From an uncultured Lachnospiraceae bacterium (GTDB lineage Bacteria; Bacillota_A; Clostridia; Lachnospirales; Lachnospiraceae): a stretch of 64,000 nt of DNA. Both the position numbers and the translations under genes were made by a program. Below the pieces are notes generated by a model. That model made no database searches. It was given only the letters and a program-made list of their open reading frames with translations, and was not told the DNA's origin. The stretch is from the NCBI GenBank assembly GCA_951801245.1, contig CATOMC010000010.1, positions 1 through 64,000 on the forward strand, read 5' to 3'. Shown piece by piece: positions 9,454 to 16,708 of this stretch (positions within the stretch are counted from its first letter, which is position 1; each line of letters starts with the position of its first letter).

Positions 9454-11004
9454 ATGGGAAAGCTGCAAAACAGAAGAAAAAGGCATGCGGATGAGGAATA
9501 TGATGAAGAAGAAATGGAAGATGAGGAATATGATGACGATGAATTTGAAATATTAGACGACGAAGATGAAGATGAAGATGATGAGGATGACGAAGACGAT
9601 GAGGACGAAGACGATGAAGACGATGAGGACGACGAAGATGAAGACGATGAGGACGGCGAAGATGAAGATGATGAGGACGAAGATGAAGAAGAGTTAGACG
9701 AAGAAGACCGGCGGGAATATCGGCATAAGAGGCGTGTTCGCAATCAGATTATCGCATATTCTGTGGTCTTTGTTATATTCCTGATTCTTGTGACAAGTGG
9801 TGTTATTCTTGGCAGCAAGGTAGTTTCTTCCGTCAAAGAAAAGAAACAGGCGGAGGAACTGGTTAAGCAGCAGGCAGAAGAAGAGGCACAGGAGGTGGAA
9901 GAGGTGGTGATTGATACGCCGGAACCGGTAATATCAGAAAGCAGTGAGGATCTTTATGAGGAACTGGTAGAGGCAAATATTTCGGAGATGCCGCTTGAGG
10001 ATAAGATTGCAGGGCTCTTTATTGTGACTCCGGAGTCCATTACAGGAGTGACAACAGCGACACAGGCCGGAAATGGTACGCAGGAAGCATTGAATCAGTA
10101 TCCGGTTGGCGGTTTGATTTATTTTAGCCAGAATATATTGGATGAGGAACAGATTAAGGAGATGCTATCCAATACCAAATCCATGAGCAAATACCGGATC
10201 TTCTTAGCGGTGGATGAGGAAGGCGGATCGGTCAGTCGGGTGGCGGACAGTAGTGTGGAAGTGCCAAAGGTTGAAGCTATGGGTGTTATTGGAGAAGGTG
10301 GAGACTTGGCGAAGGCACAGGAAAGTGGTATCATAATCGGCTCCTATCTGGAAGATATTGGATTTAATTTGGATTTTGCACCTGTGGCGGATGTAGTTCC
10401 GGAGGGCGGAAACAGTGTTTTAGGAGACCGGTCCTTTGGCTCTGATCCAACGGCGGCGGCCGATATGGTCAGTAGTTTTGTGACAGGACTGCAGAGCACG
10501 AAGGTGAGTGCCTGCTTGAAACATTTTCCTGGGTTGGGAGAGGCTGCGGAAGATACTCATGAGAGCAGGGCAGAGATAGCGAAGACTCTTGATGAAATGA
10601 GAGCATCGGATTTTGTACCCTTTCAGGCAGGAATAGAGGCGGGAGCGGATTTTGTGATGGTCAGTCATTTGTCGGTGCCTGGAGTGGATTCAGAGAATGT
10701 GCCGAGTTCTCTGTCAGAAAAGGTCATAACAGATATTTTAAGAAATGAACTGGGATTTGAGGGTGTGATCATCACCGATGCCCTTAATATGACAGCCATT
10801 ACGGAGTATTATCCAGCGGAAGAGGCCGCCGTGATGGCAATTGAAGCGGGGGCGGATATGCTTCTTATGCCAGAAGATTTTACCAAAGCGTATGATGCGG
10901 TTCTTGCGGCGGTGCAGGATGGCACCATATCAGAAGAAAGGATCAATGATTCTCTAAGGCGGATTTACCGGGTGAAATGTAAAGAGGAGAAACCGGAGAT
11001 GTGA
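9454..11004 (+). CDS. Membrane-anchored GH3 beta-N-acetylhexosaminidase with acidic cytoplasmic tail
   Basis: 516 residues. Residues 14-88 are almost only Asp and Glu, encoded by GAY/GAR repeats; then comes a basic patch (RHKRRVRNQ), one transmembrane helix (about 98-122), a Glu-rich linker, and a glycoside hydrolase family 3 catalytic domain of about 350 residues. NagZ-type marks: VDEEGGSVSRV, the KHFPGLG motif, the DTHES loop (Asp-His pair expected for catalysis) and VIITDALNM carrying the likely nucleophile Asp. The expected reaction is removal of terminal N-acetylglucosamine from cell-wall or other glycans outside the membrane. The acidic tail is not part of the family and its role is unknown. 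Monocistronic, with a strong terminator. Confidence 0.9.
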   Translation: MGKLQNRRKRHADEEYDEEEMEDEEYDDDEFEILDDEDEDEDDEDDEDDEDEDDEDDEDDEDEDDEDGEDEDDEDEDEEELDEEDRREYRHKRRVRNQIIAYSVVFVIFLILVTSGVILGSKVVSSVKEKKQAEELVKQQAEEEAQEVEEVVIDTPEPVISESSEDLYEELVEANISEMPLEDKIAGLFIVTPESITGVTTATQAGNGTQEALNQYPVGGLIYFSQNILDEEQIKEMLSNTKSMSKYRIFLAVDEEGGSVSRVADSSVEVPKVEAMGVIGEGGDLAKAQESGIIIGSYLEDIGFNLDFAPVADVVPEGGNSVLGDRSFGSDPTAAADMVSSFVTGLQSTKVSACLKHFPGLGEAAEDTHESRAEIAKTLDEMRASDFVPFQAGIEAGADFVMVSHLSVPGVDSENVPSSLSEKVITDILRNELGFEGVIITDALNMTAITEYYPAEEAAVMAIEAGADMLLMPEDFTKAYDAVLAAVQDGTISEERINDSLRRIYRVKCKEEKPEM

Positions 11005-11015
11005 TGGGATAATGA

Positions 11016-11049
11016 AAGCCCCTGGAGGAATGTGACTCCAGGGGCTTTT
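11016..11049 (+). terminator. Terminator after the GH3 gene
   Basis: 12-bp perfect stem AAGCCCCTGGAG/CTCCAGGGGCTT followed by TTTT. Confidence 0.93.
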
Positions 11050-11110
11050 GGCGCTTTGCATGGAAAGAGAGTCATGATTCCCTGGCGAGTGTATGAAGAA
11101 AAGTCTGTAA

Positions 11111-11507
11111 ATTCAGATCTTCTATGAAAATGATCAGGGCTGTAGGCTCATCTCGGAGCTTCCAGCTCTTGCTTTATATAACAGCACCGTCAGGGCATGT
11201 CAAGAGCAGGTGGCATTTTCCACCCGTCTGGCTGAACTTTTTATGGATTATTCCGGCAGCCGTCCCTCGTATATGATGCTCAGTTCCCCATAAAGGACTG
11301 ATCCGTTTCTTCCAGAATGGAATTAAAAATGCAAAAACCATAGAGGAATTTAAAGAGGATTATTTCTTTATGGGTATGTATGGATATTTCAGTATATGGA
11401 AAGGAATGGATAATAGAACGAAAAAAGAAGGAAATTCTATTTGTTTGAAATATTACAATGAAAAGTTTGAATCCAGAGTAAAACCGGAAAAGAAAACAAA
11501 GGAATGA
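11111..11507 (+). pseudogene. Overlapping reading-frame fragments of unknown origin
   Basis: Two protein-like segments without start codons lie here. One reads 11111-11293 (ISELPALALYNST, then FSTRLAELFMDYSG). The other, in a different frame, reads 11277-11507 (KTIEEFKEDYFFMGMYGYF, then YYNEKFESRVKPEKKTKE). Their amino-acid composition looks coding, but neither has a start or ribosome site and they overlap in different frames. They are best explained as remnants of one frameshifted gene or two gene tails. I do not recognise the family. The second ends one base before the small gene at 11508. Confidence 0.45.
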
Positions 11508-11705
11508 TTGACTGATTATTTTGCTATTAAGATTGGAAATCGAGACAGTTATTTAGTCAAATTAACAAGTAGAAGAATAAAACATACTTCACTTTGCAAT
11601 CTTACAAAGCAATTTAAAACGGAAAGAGAAACAAATAAATATGTGGAAAAACTGAAAGAAAAAGGTTTTACTTGTGATTTTTTAGTGGAATATATCACGG
11701 CATAA
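11508..11705 (+). CDS. Small hypothetical protein, 65 residues
   Basis: TTG-initiated frame directly after the stop of the upstream fragment, AAGGAATGA providing a weak ribosome site. The sequence is lysine/threonine-rich (LTSRRIKHTSLCN, YVEKLKEKGFTCDFLVEYI), contains two cysteines and has no membrane segment or known motif. It could be a real small protein of a mobile or defence region or the tail of the decayed gene before it. Its neighbour at 11820 is HicB-like, but this protein does not resemble a HicA toxin. Confidence 0.35.
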   Translation: MTDYFAIKIGNRDSYLVKLTSRRIKHTSLCNLTKQFKTERETNKYVEKLKEKGFTCDFLVEYITA

Positions 11706-11819
11706 GGAGATTATAAATCATGAGTACAAACGACTATATAAGACAATCAGCATAAAAATATCATTGGCACAAATATTATTCTGTTATGCGCCCTGTAAGT
11801 ATCGGGACACATCCTAAAA

Positions 11820-12239
11820 ATGAAAATATATATCCAGTTTTTTTTTACTAAAACAGATACGGTTATATTAGTGGAAGTTCCTAATTGGGAAATCTTGACA
11901 GAAGGAAAAGATATGGTAAATGCTGTTGAAATGGCAAGAGATGCAATAGAATTGAAATGTGTATCAATGGAAGATGATGGGTTGGAAATTCTTTTACCAT
12001 CTGAAATTAGTTTTTTAGATGTAAATAGCGGAACTTTTTCAGAGGATGGAATAACAGTAGTGTCTTTGGTTGATATTGATTCCGGGGAGTATAGAAGGAA
12101 AATTGATATAAAGGCTGTCAGAAAAAATGTTACTATTCCTAGTTGGCTCAATTATGAAGCTGAACATGCTGGAATCAATATATCAAGAGTTTTACAAGAA
12201 GCATTGATGAATGTACTTAATGTACAACGGAATTTTTAA
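11820..12239 (+). CDS. HicB-like antitoxin family protein (orphan)
   Basis: 139 residues. The N-terminal 60-65 residues have the partial RNase-H-like HicB fold signature (VEVPNWEILTEGKDMVNAVEMARDAIEL), and the C-terminus a ribbon-helix-helix-like segment (VTIPSWLNYEAEHAGINISRVLQEAL) typical of DNA-binding antitoxins. HicB proteins neutralise the HicA mRNA interferase and repress their own operon. No HicA-sized partner with the family pattern is visible on either side, so the pair is incomplete here. The ribosome site is poor. Lower GC than its neighbours and an IS3 tail immediately downstream suggest acquisition by transfer. Confidence 0.6.
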   Translation: MKIYIQFFFTKTDTVILVEVPNWEILTEGKDMVNAVEMARDAIELKCVSMEDDGLEILLPSEISFLDVNSGTFSEDGITVVSLVDIDSGEYRRKIDIKAVRKNVTIPSWLNYEAEHAGINISRVLQEALMNVLNVQRNF

Positions 12240-12253
12240 TCTGAATTGAATAA

Positions 12254-12431
12254 GAGATTGAGGATTATATTGATTATTATACGAACAGACGAGTTCAGCG
12301 GAATCTAGGCGTCGTGACACCAATGGAATTTTATAAAAAGAAGCTGCAGGAGGAGGCAGCATAAAAGTACCCGGCACAATACCGGGTAGGAAAATTTTAT
12401 GTTTTTTGATTGTCTACTTGACGGGTAGCAC
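12254..12431 (+). pseudogene. IS3-family transposase C-terminal remnant with right terminal repeat
   Basis: Codons 12254-12364 encode the conserved end of an IS3-type OrfB integrase: EDYIDYYTNRRVQRNLG then VTPMEFYKKKL. A stop lies immediately upstream in frame, so the rest is gone. A CCGG-type hairpin follows, and TGTCTACTTGACGGGTAGCA (12411-12430) resembles the terminal inverted repeat of this IS group. This marks a former insertion next to the HicB-like gene. Confidence 0.7.
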
Positions 12432-12456
12432 ACCATTCTGCGGGCTTTCTTGGATT

Positions 12457-12553
12457 CTATCTCTTTCTATATTTTCTGCGGACTTCTAAAATTTCCATGG
12501 GATAATGAGTCTTCAACTCAGAGAAATCGTATTGTACTGGCAGACGCACACCC
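12457..12553 (-). pseudogene. Unidentified gene-tail fragment
   Basis: The minus strand reads VRLPVQYDFSELKTHYPMEI then EVRRKYRKR followed by a stop at 12457. No start is visible. It looks protein-like but is too short to assign. It sits between the IS3 remnant and an 11-bp inverted repeat. Confidence 0.25.
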
Positions 12554-12581
12554 CTTGGAGGGCAGCAGGGGAAAAATCAAT

Positions 12582-12634
12582 ATCCGCTAAAAAGTATAAT
12601 TCCAGCATTAAGCCTTGTGAACATTTTAGCGGAT
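12582..12634. repeat. Inverted repeat, 11 bp arms
   Basis: ATCCGCTAAAA (12582-12592) and TTTTAGCGGAT (12624-12634) are perfect inverted copies around a 31-nt loop. No gene overlaps. It could terminate transcription or be the edge of a small element; the flanking 12635-12781 holds nothing I can assign. Confidence 0.6.
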
Positions 12635-12781
12635 AATTTTATATACGGAATTGCCTCGGAAAATTTGTAGGCACCCCAAACCCCGCCGGAGCCGGTTACA
12701 TTGTAGCTAATTTCCATGATGCTGGTTAAAATGAAGATTAAACAGCCGGTTTTAGGTTAAATTGATAAGCAGGTATACTTA

Positions 12782-13669
12782 CTATGATGGGATAGCCTCA
12801 AACTTATCCTTTAAGTATTCTAAAAGCCGTTGTGCGATAGGGGTAAATATCTGATATTTTTTCCATATCAGATAAATTTTTGTTTCAAGGGTTGGTGCCA
12901 ACGGGCGAAAAACAAGTCCGCTGCCAGGGCTTGTATCAATGAGGTGCTGAAAAGTCAGAAGATATCCGAGCCCTTCCTTCACAAATAAGGAGCCATTATA
13001 GGACAGTCGGAAAGACCCTTCAAGATGCAGCTTGTCTATTTTACTGCCGCACCATTTGGATATATCGTGGTTCCAGCCTTGCTCCGAGCAAAAGAGCGGG
13101 AGTCCCGCCAGGTCATCGGCACAGATAGCCTGCTTGTCTGCGAGGGGACAGTCTGCCTTCATGACAACACCCCACAGATCGGCTTCAGGAAAAGTAAGAA
13201 AATGATATTTTGCGGTATTCGGTTCTTCGGCCAGAACAGCAAAATCGATTACGCCTTTATCCAGTTTTTCCGTGACCTGCTCTGTATCGCCGCTTGTAAT
13301 GTGGTAACGCAGATCGAAAAAAGTATTTTTAAATTGTTTGATGGCAGAGGCAAGATGCCTGATCTGGTAGGATTCCGCCAAACCGAAGTAAACATCCCCG
13401 CCCAGGACATCATCCAAAGCAAGAAATTCAGTTGTGATTTTGTCAGCCATTTTTATCAAGTCTTCTGCCCGTTTTCGAAGCAAAACACCTTCCTCAGTCA
13501 ACTGTATGCTGAAACTGTGGCGCGTGAACAGCTTTTTTCCAAGCTCATCTTCAAGTGCTTTTAACTGCTTGGAGAGTGTGGGCTGGGTAACGTGAAGCAG
13601 CTCTGCCGCACGGGTTATGTTTTCTTCTCTTGCCACGGCAAGAAAATATCTCATGGTTCGCAGTTCCAT
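12782..13669 (-). CDS. LysR-family transcriptional regulator
   Basis: 295 residues, the normal family length. The N-terminal winged helix-turn-helix is textbook (MRYFLAVAREENITRAAELL, then TQPTLSKQLKALEDELG), followed by the effector-binding domain. The start follows GAGGGC on the minus strand. Oriented away from the hydrolase gene at 14065, with a gene remnant and the hairpin at 13759-13792 in between. LysR proteins usually control the adjacent divergent genes, so the hydrolase and flavodoxin-like genes are likely targets; the effector is unknown. Confidence 0.92.
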   Translation of the reverse strand: MELRTMRYFLAVAREENITRAAELLHVTQPTLSKQLKALEDELGKKLFTRHSFSIQLTEEGVLLRKRAEDLIKMADKITTEFLALDDVLGGDVYFGLAESYQIRHLASAIKQFKNTFFDLRYHITSGDTEQVTEKLDKGVIDFAVLAEEPNTAKYHFLTFPEADLWGVVMKADCPLADKQAICADDLAGLPLFCSEQGWNHDISKWCGSKIDKLHLEGSFRLSYNGSLFVKEGLGYLLTFQHLIDTSPGSGLVFRPLAPTLETKIYLIWKKYQIFTPIAQRLLEYLKDKFEAIPS

Positions 13670-13758
13670 TTTGCCCTCCTATGATATTCCTAAAATTTAT
13701 ATCACAATATAAATTATAGCCATTAGCGAAATGGAAGTCAAGGGGATATAATAGACCC

Positions 13759-13792
13759 TAGATTACAGGGTTCGCGAAGCGGTTCCTGTAAT
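13759..13792. repeat. Hairpin in the LysR/hydrolase intergenic region
   Basis: GATTACAGG and CCTGTAATT flank a second self-complementary block (TTCGCGAA). It could be a regulator site or a terminator. No T run follows on either strand. Confidence 0.45.
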
Positions 13793-13821
13793 TCAGACAT
13801 AGCAGGAAGGGAGGCGGTCAT

Positions 13822-14034
13822 ACGGATGATCTTATTCAGAATCTAAAGGATGCAAGCTGTGGCGCTCAGACCATTGAGCGGGTCTGCAGGCTGTATGGTA
13901 ACGGTCAGGTTCAGGATGCGATTAAAACACTGCGAAAGCACCGCTGTAGCTTGATGGACAGCCTGCATGAAAGTCAGGGGAGAGTTGACTGTCTTGATTT
14001 TTTAGTAGGGCGGATGCAAAAGGAAAAGCAATAA
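13822..14034 (+). pseudogene. Small conserved-looking gene that has lost its start codon
   Basis: An open frame encodes about 70 residues (TDDLIQNLKDASCGAQTIERV then DAIKTLRKHRCSLMDSLHES, ending RMQKEKQ). A GGGAGG ribosome site sits at the correct distance, but the expected ATG-ACG reads AT-ACG, as if one G were deleted, and no ATG/GTG/TTG exists in this frame before an upstream stop at 13789. I do not know the family; the helical, charged sequence suggests a small regulatory or accessory protein. It precedes the hydrolase gene by 30 bp. Confidence 0.5.
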
Positions 14035-14064
14035 TTATAAATAAAGAAAGAGAGGCATTACAAA

Positions 14065-15066
14065 ATGGAAAATACTGTAAAACAGGAATTAACAAAGGAA
14101 TGGGATAAGACTTTCCCGAAAAGTGAAAAGGTGAGCCACCGCAAGGTGACATTCCCTAACCGTTACGGGATCACGCTGGCGGCAGACCTTTATGAGCCGG
14201 AGGGGGCTGAAAAGAAACTGGCTGCGATTGCGGTATGCGGGCCGTTTGGTGCGGTGAAGGAGCAGGCAGCAGGACTGTATGCGCAGGCAATGGCGGAGCG
14301 TGGTTTCCTCACCATTGCTTTTGACCCTTCCTTTACCGGCGAAAGCGGCGGCACACCCCGTTACATGGCTTCGCCGGATATCAACACGGAGGATTTTCAG
14401 GCGGCGGTGGATTTCCTTTCCGTACAGAAAAATGTTGACCCTGAGAGCATTGGCATTATCGGTATCTGCGGCTGGGGCGGTTTGGCCCTCAATGTGGCGG
14501 CGCTGGATACCCGTATTAAGGCGACGGTTGCCTCCACCATGTATGATATGTCCCGTGTCAATGCCAACGGATATTTTGATGCAGATAACTCTGCTGATGC
14601 GAGGTATGCAAAGAAAGAATCCATGAACGCCCAGAGGCTCGTTGATTACAAAAATGGCGTCTATGCGTTAGGCGGAGGCGTTGTAGATCCGCTTCCGGAG
14701 GATGCGCCTTTCTTCGTGGCAGATTATCATGATTACTATAAAACGGATCGCGGCTACCATAAGCGCTCTTTAAATTCCAATGGCGGCTGGAATGTGATTG
14801 GCTGTATGTCTTTTATGAACCAGCCCATCCTTCAATACAGCAATGAGATCCGTAGCGCAGTCCTTATCATGCACGGGGAGAAAGCACATTCCTGCTATTT
14901 CAGCCGCGATGCTTATGCCGCAATGGTGAAGGATAACCCTTATACAGATAATAAGGAGCTGCTGATTATCCCGGATGCAGTCCACACAGATCTGTATGAC
15001 GGCGGCGGGAAAGACGCTATCCCGTTCGATAAGCTGGAGGAATTTTTCAACAACAATTTGAAATAA
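14065..15066 (+). CDS. Alpha/beta hydrolase (dienelactone-hydrolase-like)
   Basis: 333 residues, no signal peptide, so cytosolic. The fold is recognisable from VCGPFGAVKEQAAGLYAQAM, the oxyanion region, GESGGTPRY and the nucleophile elbow IGICGWGG, where the nucleophile position is cysteine rather than serine, as in dienelactone hydrolases. A late His in PDAVHTDLYD is the likely catalytic base. Related YcjY-like proteins are carboxylic-ester hydrolases of unknown natural substrate. The start follows AGAGAGG. It lies opposite the LysR gene and upstream of a flavodoxin-like gene, suggesting a LysR-controlled redox/detoxification group. Confidence 0.85.
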   Translation: MENTVKQELTKEWDKTFPKSEKVSHRKVTFPNRYGITLAADLYEPEGAEKKLAAIAVCGPFGAVKEQAAGLYAQAMAERGFLTIAFDPSFTGESGGTPRYMASPDINTEDFQAAVDFLSVQKNVDPESIGIIGICGWGGLALNVAALDTRIKATVASTMYDMSRVNANGYFDADNSADARYAKKESMNAQRLVDYKNGVYALGGGVVDPLPEDAPFFVADYHDYYKTDRGYHKRSLNSNGGWNVIGCMSFMNQPILQYSNEIRSAVLIMHGEKAHSCYFSRDAYAAMVKDNPYTDNKELLIIPDAVHTDLYDGGGKDAIPFDKLEEFFNNNLK

Positions 15067-15073
15067 GGAAACA

Positions 15074-15166
15074 GTATATGGCAGATGTCCGGGAGAGGAC
15101 ACATCCAATGAGTGGATGGAACCTGTTACGGATGAAGTATATAGGGATTTAAGTACAATGCCATAA
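15074..15166 (+). pseudogene. Gene-tail fragment, possibly cupin-type
   Basis: The frame reads GRCPGEDTSNEWMEPVTDEV then YRDLSTMP and a stop. No start or body is present. The WMEPVTDEVY ending resembles the C-terminus of some cupin/decarboxylase-like proteins found beside such hydrolases; this is only a resemblance. Confidence 0.3.
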
Positions 15167-15191
15167 AGCAGAGGTTTAGGAGGTATCTATT

Positions 15192-15662
15192 GTGAAAATA
15201 GCCATCTTAAGGGGAAGCCCATGCAGGAACGGATCATCCAGCCTTCTTGCAGACAATTTAATAAGGGGAGCCGTGGAAGGCGGACATGAAATAATGGATA
15301 TTGATGTGGCACACGTGGAGATTCGTCCATGTACCGGATGTAAGGCTTGTGGTTTCAATGGGAACCCCTGCACCCTGAATGATGGAATGGCAGAGATCAA
15401 GGAGCAGATATTGATGGCGGATATGCTGGTATTCGTTACGCTGCTGTACTATTTTGGTATGTCTGCACAGCTTAAAATGTGTCTGGACAGATGCTGCTCC
15501 ATTAACCGGCAGATTACAGAAAAACAAATGAAATCAGCTTTGCTGGCATCGGTGTGGAACGAGGATGACTGGACAATGACCGCGCTGGAAATTCATTATG
15601 AAACATTATGCAAGTATTTGAATTTTAAAAATAAAGGCAACGGGATGCCGCGTGCCAGATGA
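15192..15662 (+). CDS. Flavodoxin-like NAD(P)H-dependent FMN reductase, C-terminally shortened
   Basis: 156 residues from GTG 15192 after TAGGAGG. The flavodoxin-like fold is shown by the phosphate loop ILRGSPCRNGSSSLLADN, and an Isf-like cysteine set, CTGCKACGFNGNPC, may bind an Fe-S cluster or be redox-active. VFVTLLYYFGMSAQLKMCLD is the usual second flavin-contact region. The last residues (NGMPRAR) are encoded by the left arm of a terminator hairpin (15640-15677), so the natural C-terminus has been replaced. The protein may still fold, but the lost tail makes activity uncertain. It follows the hydrolase gene. Confidence 0.7.
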   Translation: MKIAILRGSPCRNGSSSLLADNLIRGAVEGGHEIMDIDVAHVEIRPCTGCKACGFNGNPCTLNDGMAEIKEQILMADMLVFVTLLYYFGMSAQLKMCLDRCCSINRQITEKQMKSALLASVWNEDDWTMTALEIHYETLCKYLNFKNKGNGMPRAR

Positions 15663-15682
15663 TATGCGGCATCCCGTCTTTC
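15640..15682 (+). terminator. Terminator overlapping the 3' end of the flavodoxin-like gene
   Basis: 12-bp perfect stem ACGGGATGCCGC/GCGGCATCCCGT, then CTTTC. The stop codon of the preceding gene lies in the loop. Confidence 0.8.
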
Positions 15683-15737
15683 ACATAAATATTGTAATGT
15701 CGGATATGAGAAAAGCGAAAGTCTGGAGGTAACAGTT

Positions 15738-16069
15738 ATGCGTGTTTTAGTATTGAACGGAAGCCCCCGTCCAAAGGGTAATACGAAACAGATGGTGGAT
15801 GCGTTCCGGGAAGGTGCGGAATCCGTAGGACATCGGGTGGATGTGATTGACGTATTCTATTCAGTAATTGTTATCAGGCCAGATGTATTTGAAAGCCAGA
15901 TTACAGACAAAAGACATTTCGGTATATATGAAGAAGCAGAATGGTTTATAGTGGATTAGAAAATGATGTTGTTTCGCCTACAGTTATACCATACGCTGAA
16001 TATGAAGCATATAAAGAAATACTTCCTTATTATATGAATATACAGAAAAAAGGTAAGCAGATTGGATAA
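15738..16069 (+). pseudogene. Chimeric remnant: flavodoxin-type N-terminus joined to nucleotidyltransferase (MNT) C-terminus
   Basis: The first 39 codons (MRVLVLNGSPRPKGNTKQM, normal start with TGGAGG upstream) are the N-terminus of a second NAD(P)H-dependent oxidoreductase. At about 15855 the frame runs into unrelated sequence, SVIVIRPDVFESQITDKRHF then GIYEEAEWFIVD, which matches the C-terminal part of minimal nucleotidyltransferases. After a stop at 15957 the same protein continues in another frame (ENDVVSPTVIPYAEYEAYKE, ending KGKQIG, stop 16067). So this is a deletion fusion plus a frameshift. It overlaps the HEPN remnant that follows, the standard order of MNT/HEPN toxin-antitoxin pairs. 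Confidence 0.65.
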
Positions 16070-16189
16070 TTTGATGAAATACAGGATTAATAGTGTGGAA
16101 GAAAAACTTGAATCAGCTAAAGTGCTGCTTAATGCGGGTAAATACCGGGATTCTATCGGGCGTTCTTATTATGCCATATCCTCTGGAGT
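16062..16189 (+). pseudogene. HEPN-domain protein, N-terminal remnant
   Basis: Starts TTG or ATG (MKYRINSVEEKLESAKVLL), continuing NAGKYRDSIGRSYYAI, the first helices of HEPN toxins/ribonucleases. At about 16178 the similarity stops and the frame runs into the following surface-protein fragment. The catalytic R-x4-H motif region is missing. It overlaps the end of the MNT remnant, so a MNT/HEPN module once stood here. Confidence 0.65.
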
Positions 16190-16609
16190 GTGGACGGAAA
16201 GCGTATTACAACGGATTATGCGGACGACATTGACTTTTCCGTTATGAGGGGCGTAAATACCATACCGATTGACATCGTGAACAATGTCACAGGGGATAAT
16301 TACAGCATCCAGATAAGCCTTGCCTATGAAGGGGAGTTTTGCTTTACGACGGTGCTTTCCATAGACCTTGGCAGGGAAAACGCGGGGCTTACCGCAAGCT
16401 TGTACTATTACAACGAAAGCACGGGAGAACTGGAATTTGTCTGTAAAGATAAAATAGCACAGGACGGTACGGCCAAAGGATTGGAAAACGCCGGGGAAGG
16501 AAAGGAACGCGGGACATTGATGCCCGCTATAGCTGTCATCATTATCATCGCAGCCGCAAGCATAGCAGCCGTACTGGCAGTGAAACGGAAAAGAAGGCAG
16601 GCGAATTAA
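16190..16609 (+). pseudogene. C-terminal fragment of a membrane-anchored surface protein
   Basis: About 139 codons open in one frame: DGKRITTDYADDIDFSVMRG, a beta-rich domain (SIQISLAYEGEFCFTTVLSI), a linker, one transmembrane helix (PAIAVIIIIAAASIAAVLAV) and a basic KRKRRQAN end, the layout of an extracellular protein tail. The apparent GTG at 16190 lies in the junction with the HEPN remnant and has no ribosome site or signal peptide, so the N-terminal portion has been lost. Confidence 0.6.
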
Positions 16610-16616
16610 AACATTT

Positions 16617-16646
16617 TTGCACAAATCTGTAAATATGTGATAAAAT
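16617..16646 (+). promoter_or_regulatory. Promoter of the Gln-rich membrane-protein gene
   Basis: TTGCAC (16617-16622), 18 bp spacer, TAAAAT (16641-16646). It fits the ATG at 16709 with a leader of about 55 nt. Confidence 0.5.
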
Positions 16647-16708
16647 ATCTTCAAAAAGATGTGTTACATCTGGCGAACATAATTTATCGATGTAAGGAAG
16701 GATCAAAA

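Noticed and set aside
9396..9743. Minus-strand frame encoding a poly-serine protein
   Set aside because: It is the exact antisense of the Asp/Glu repeat of the GH3 gene; low complexity, no ribosome site, no family.
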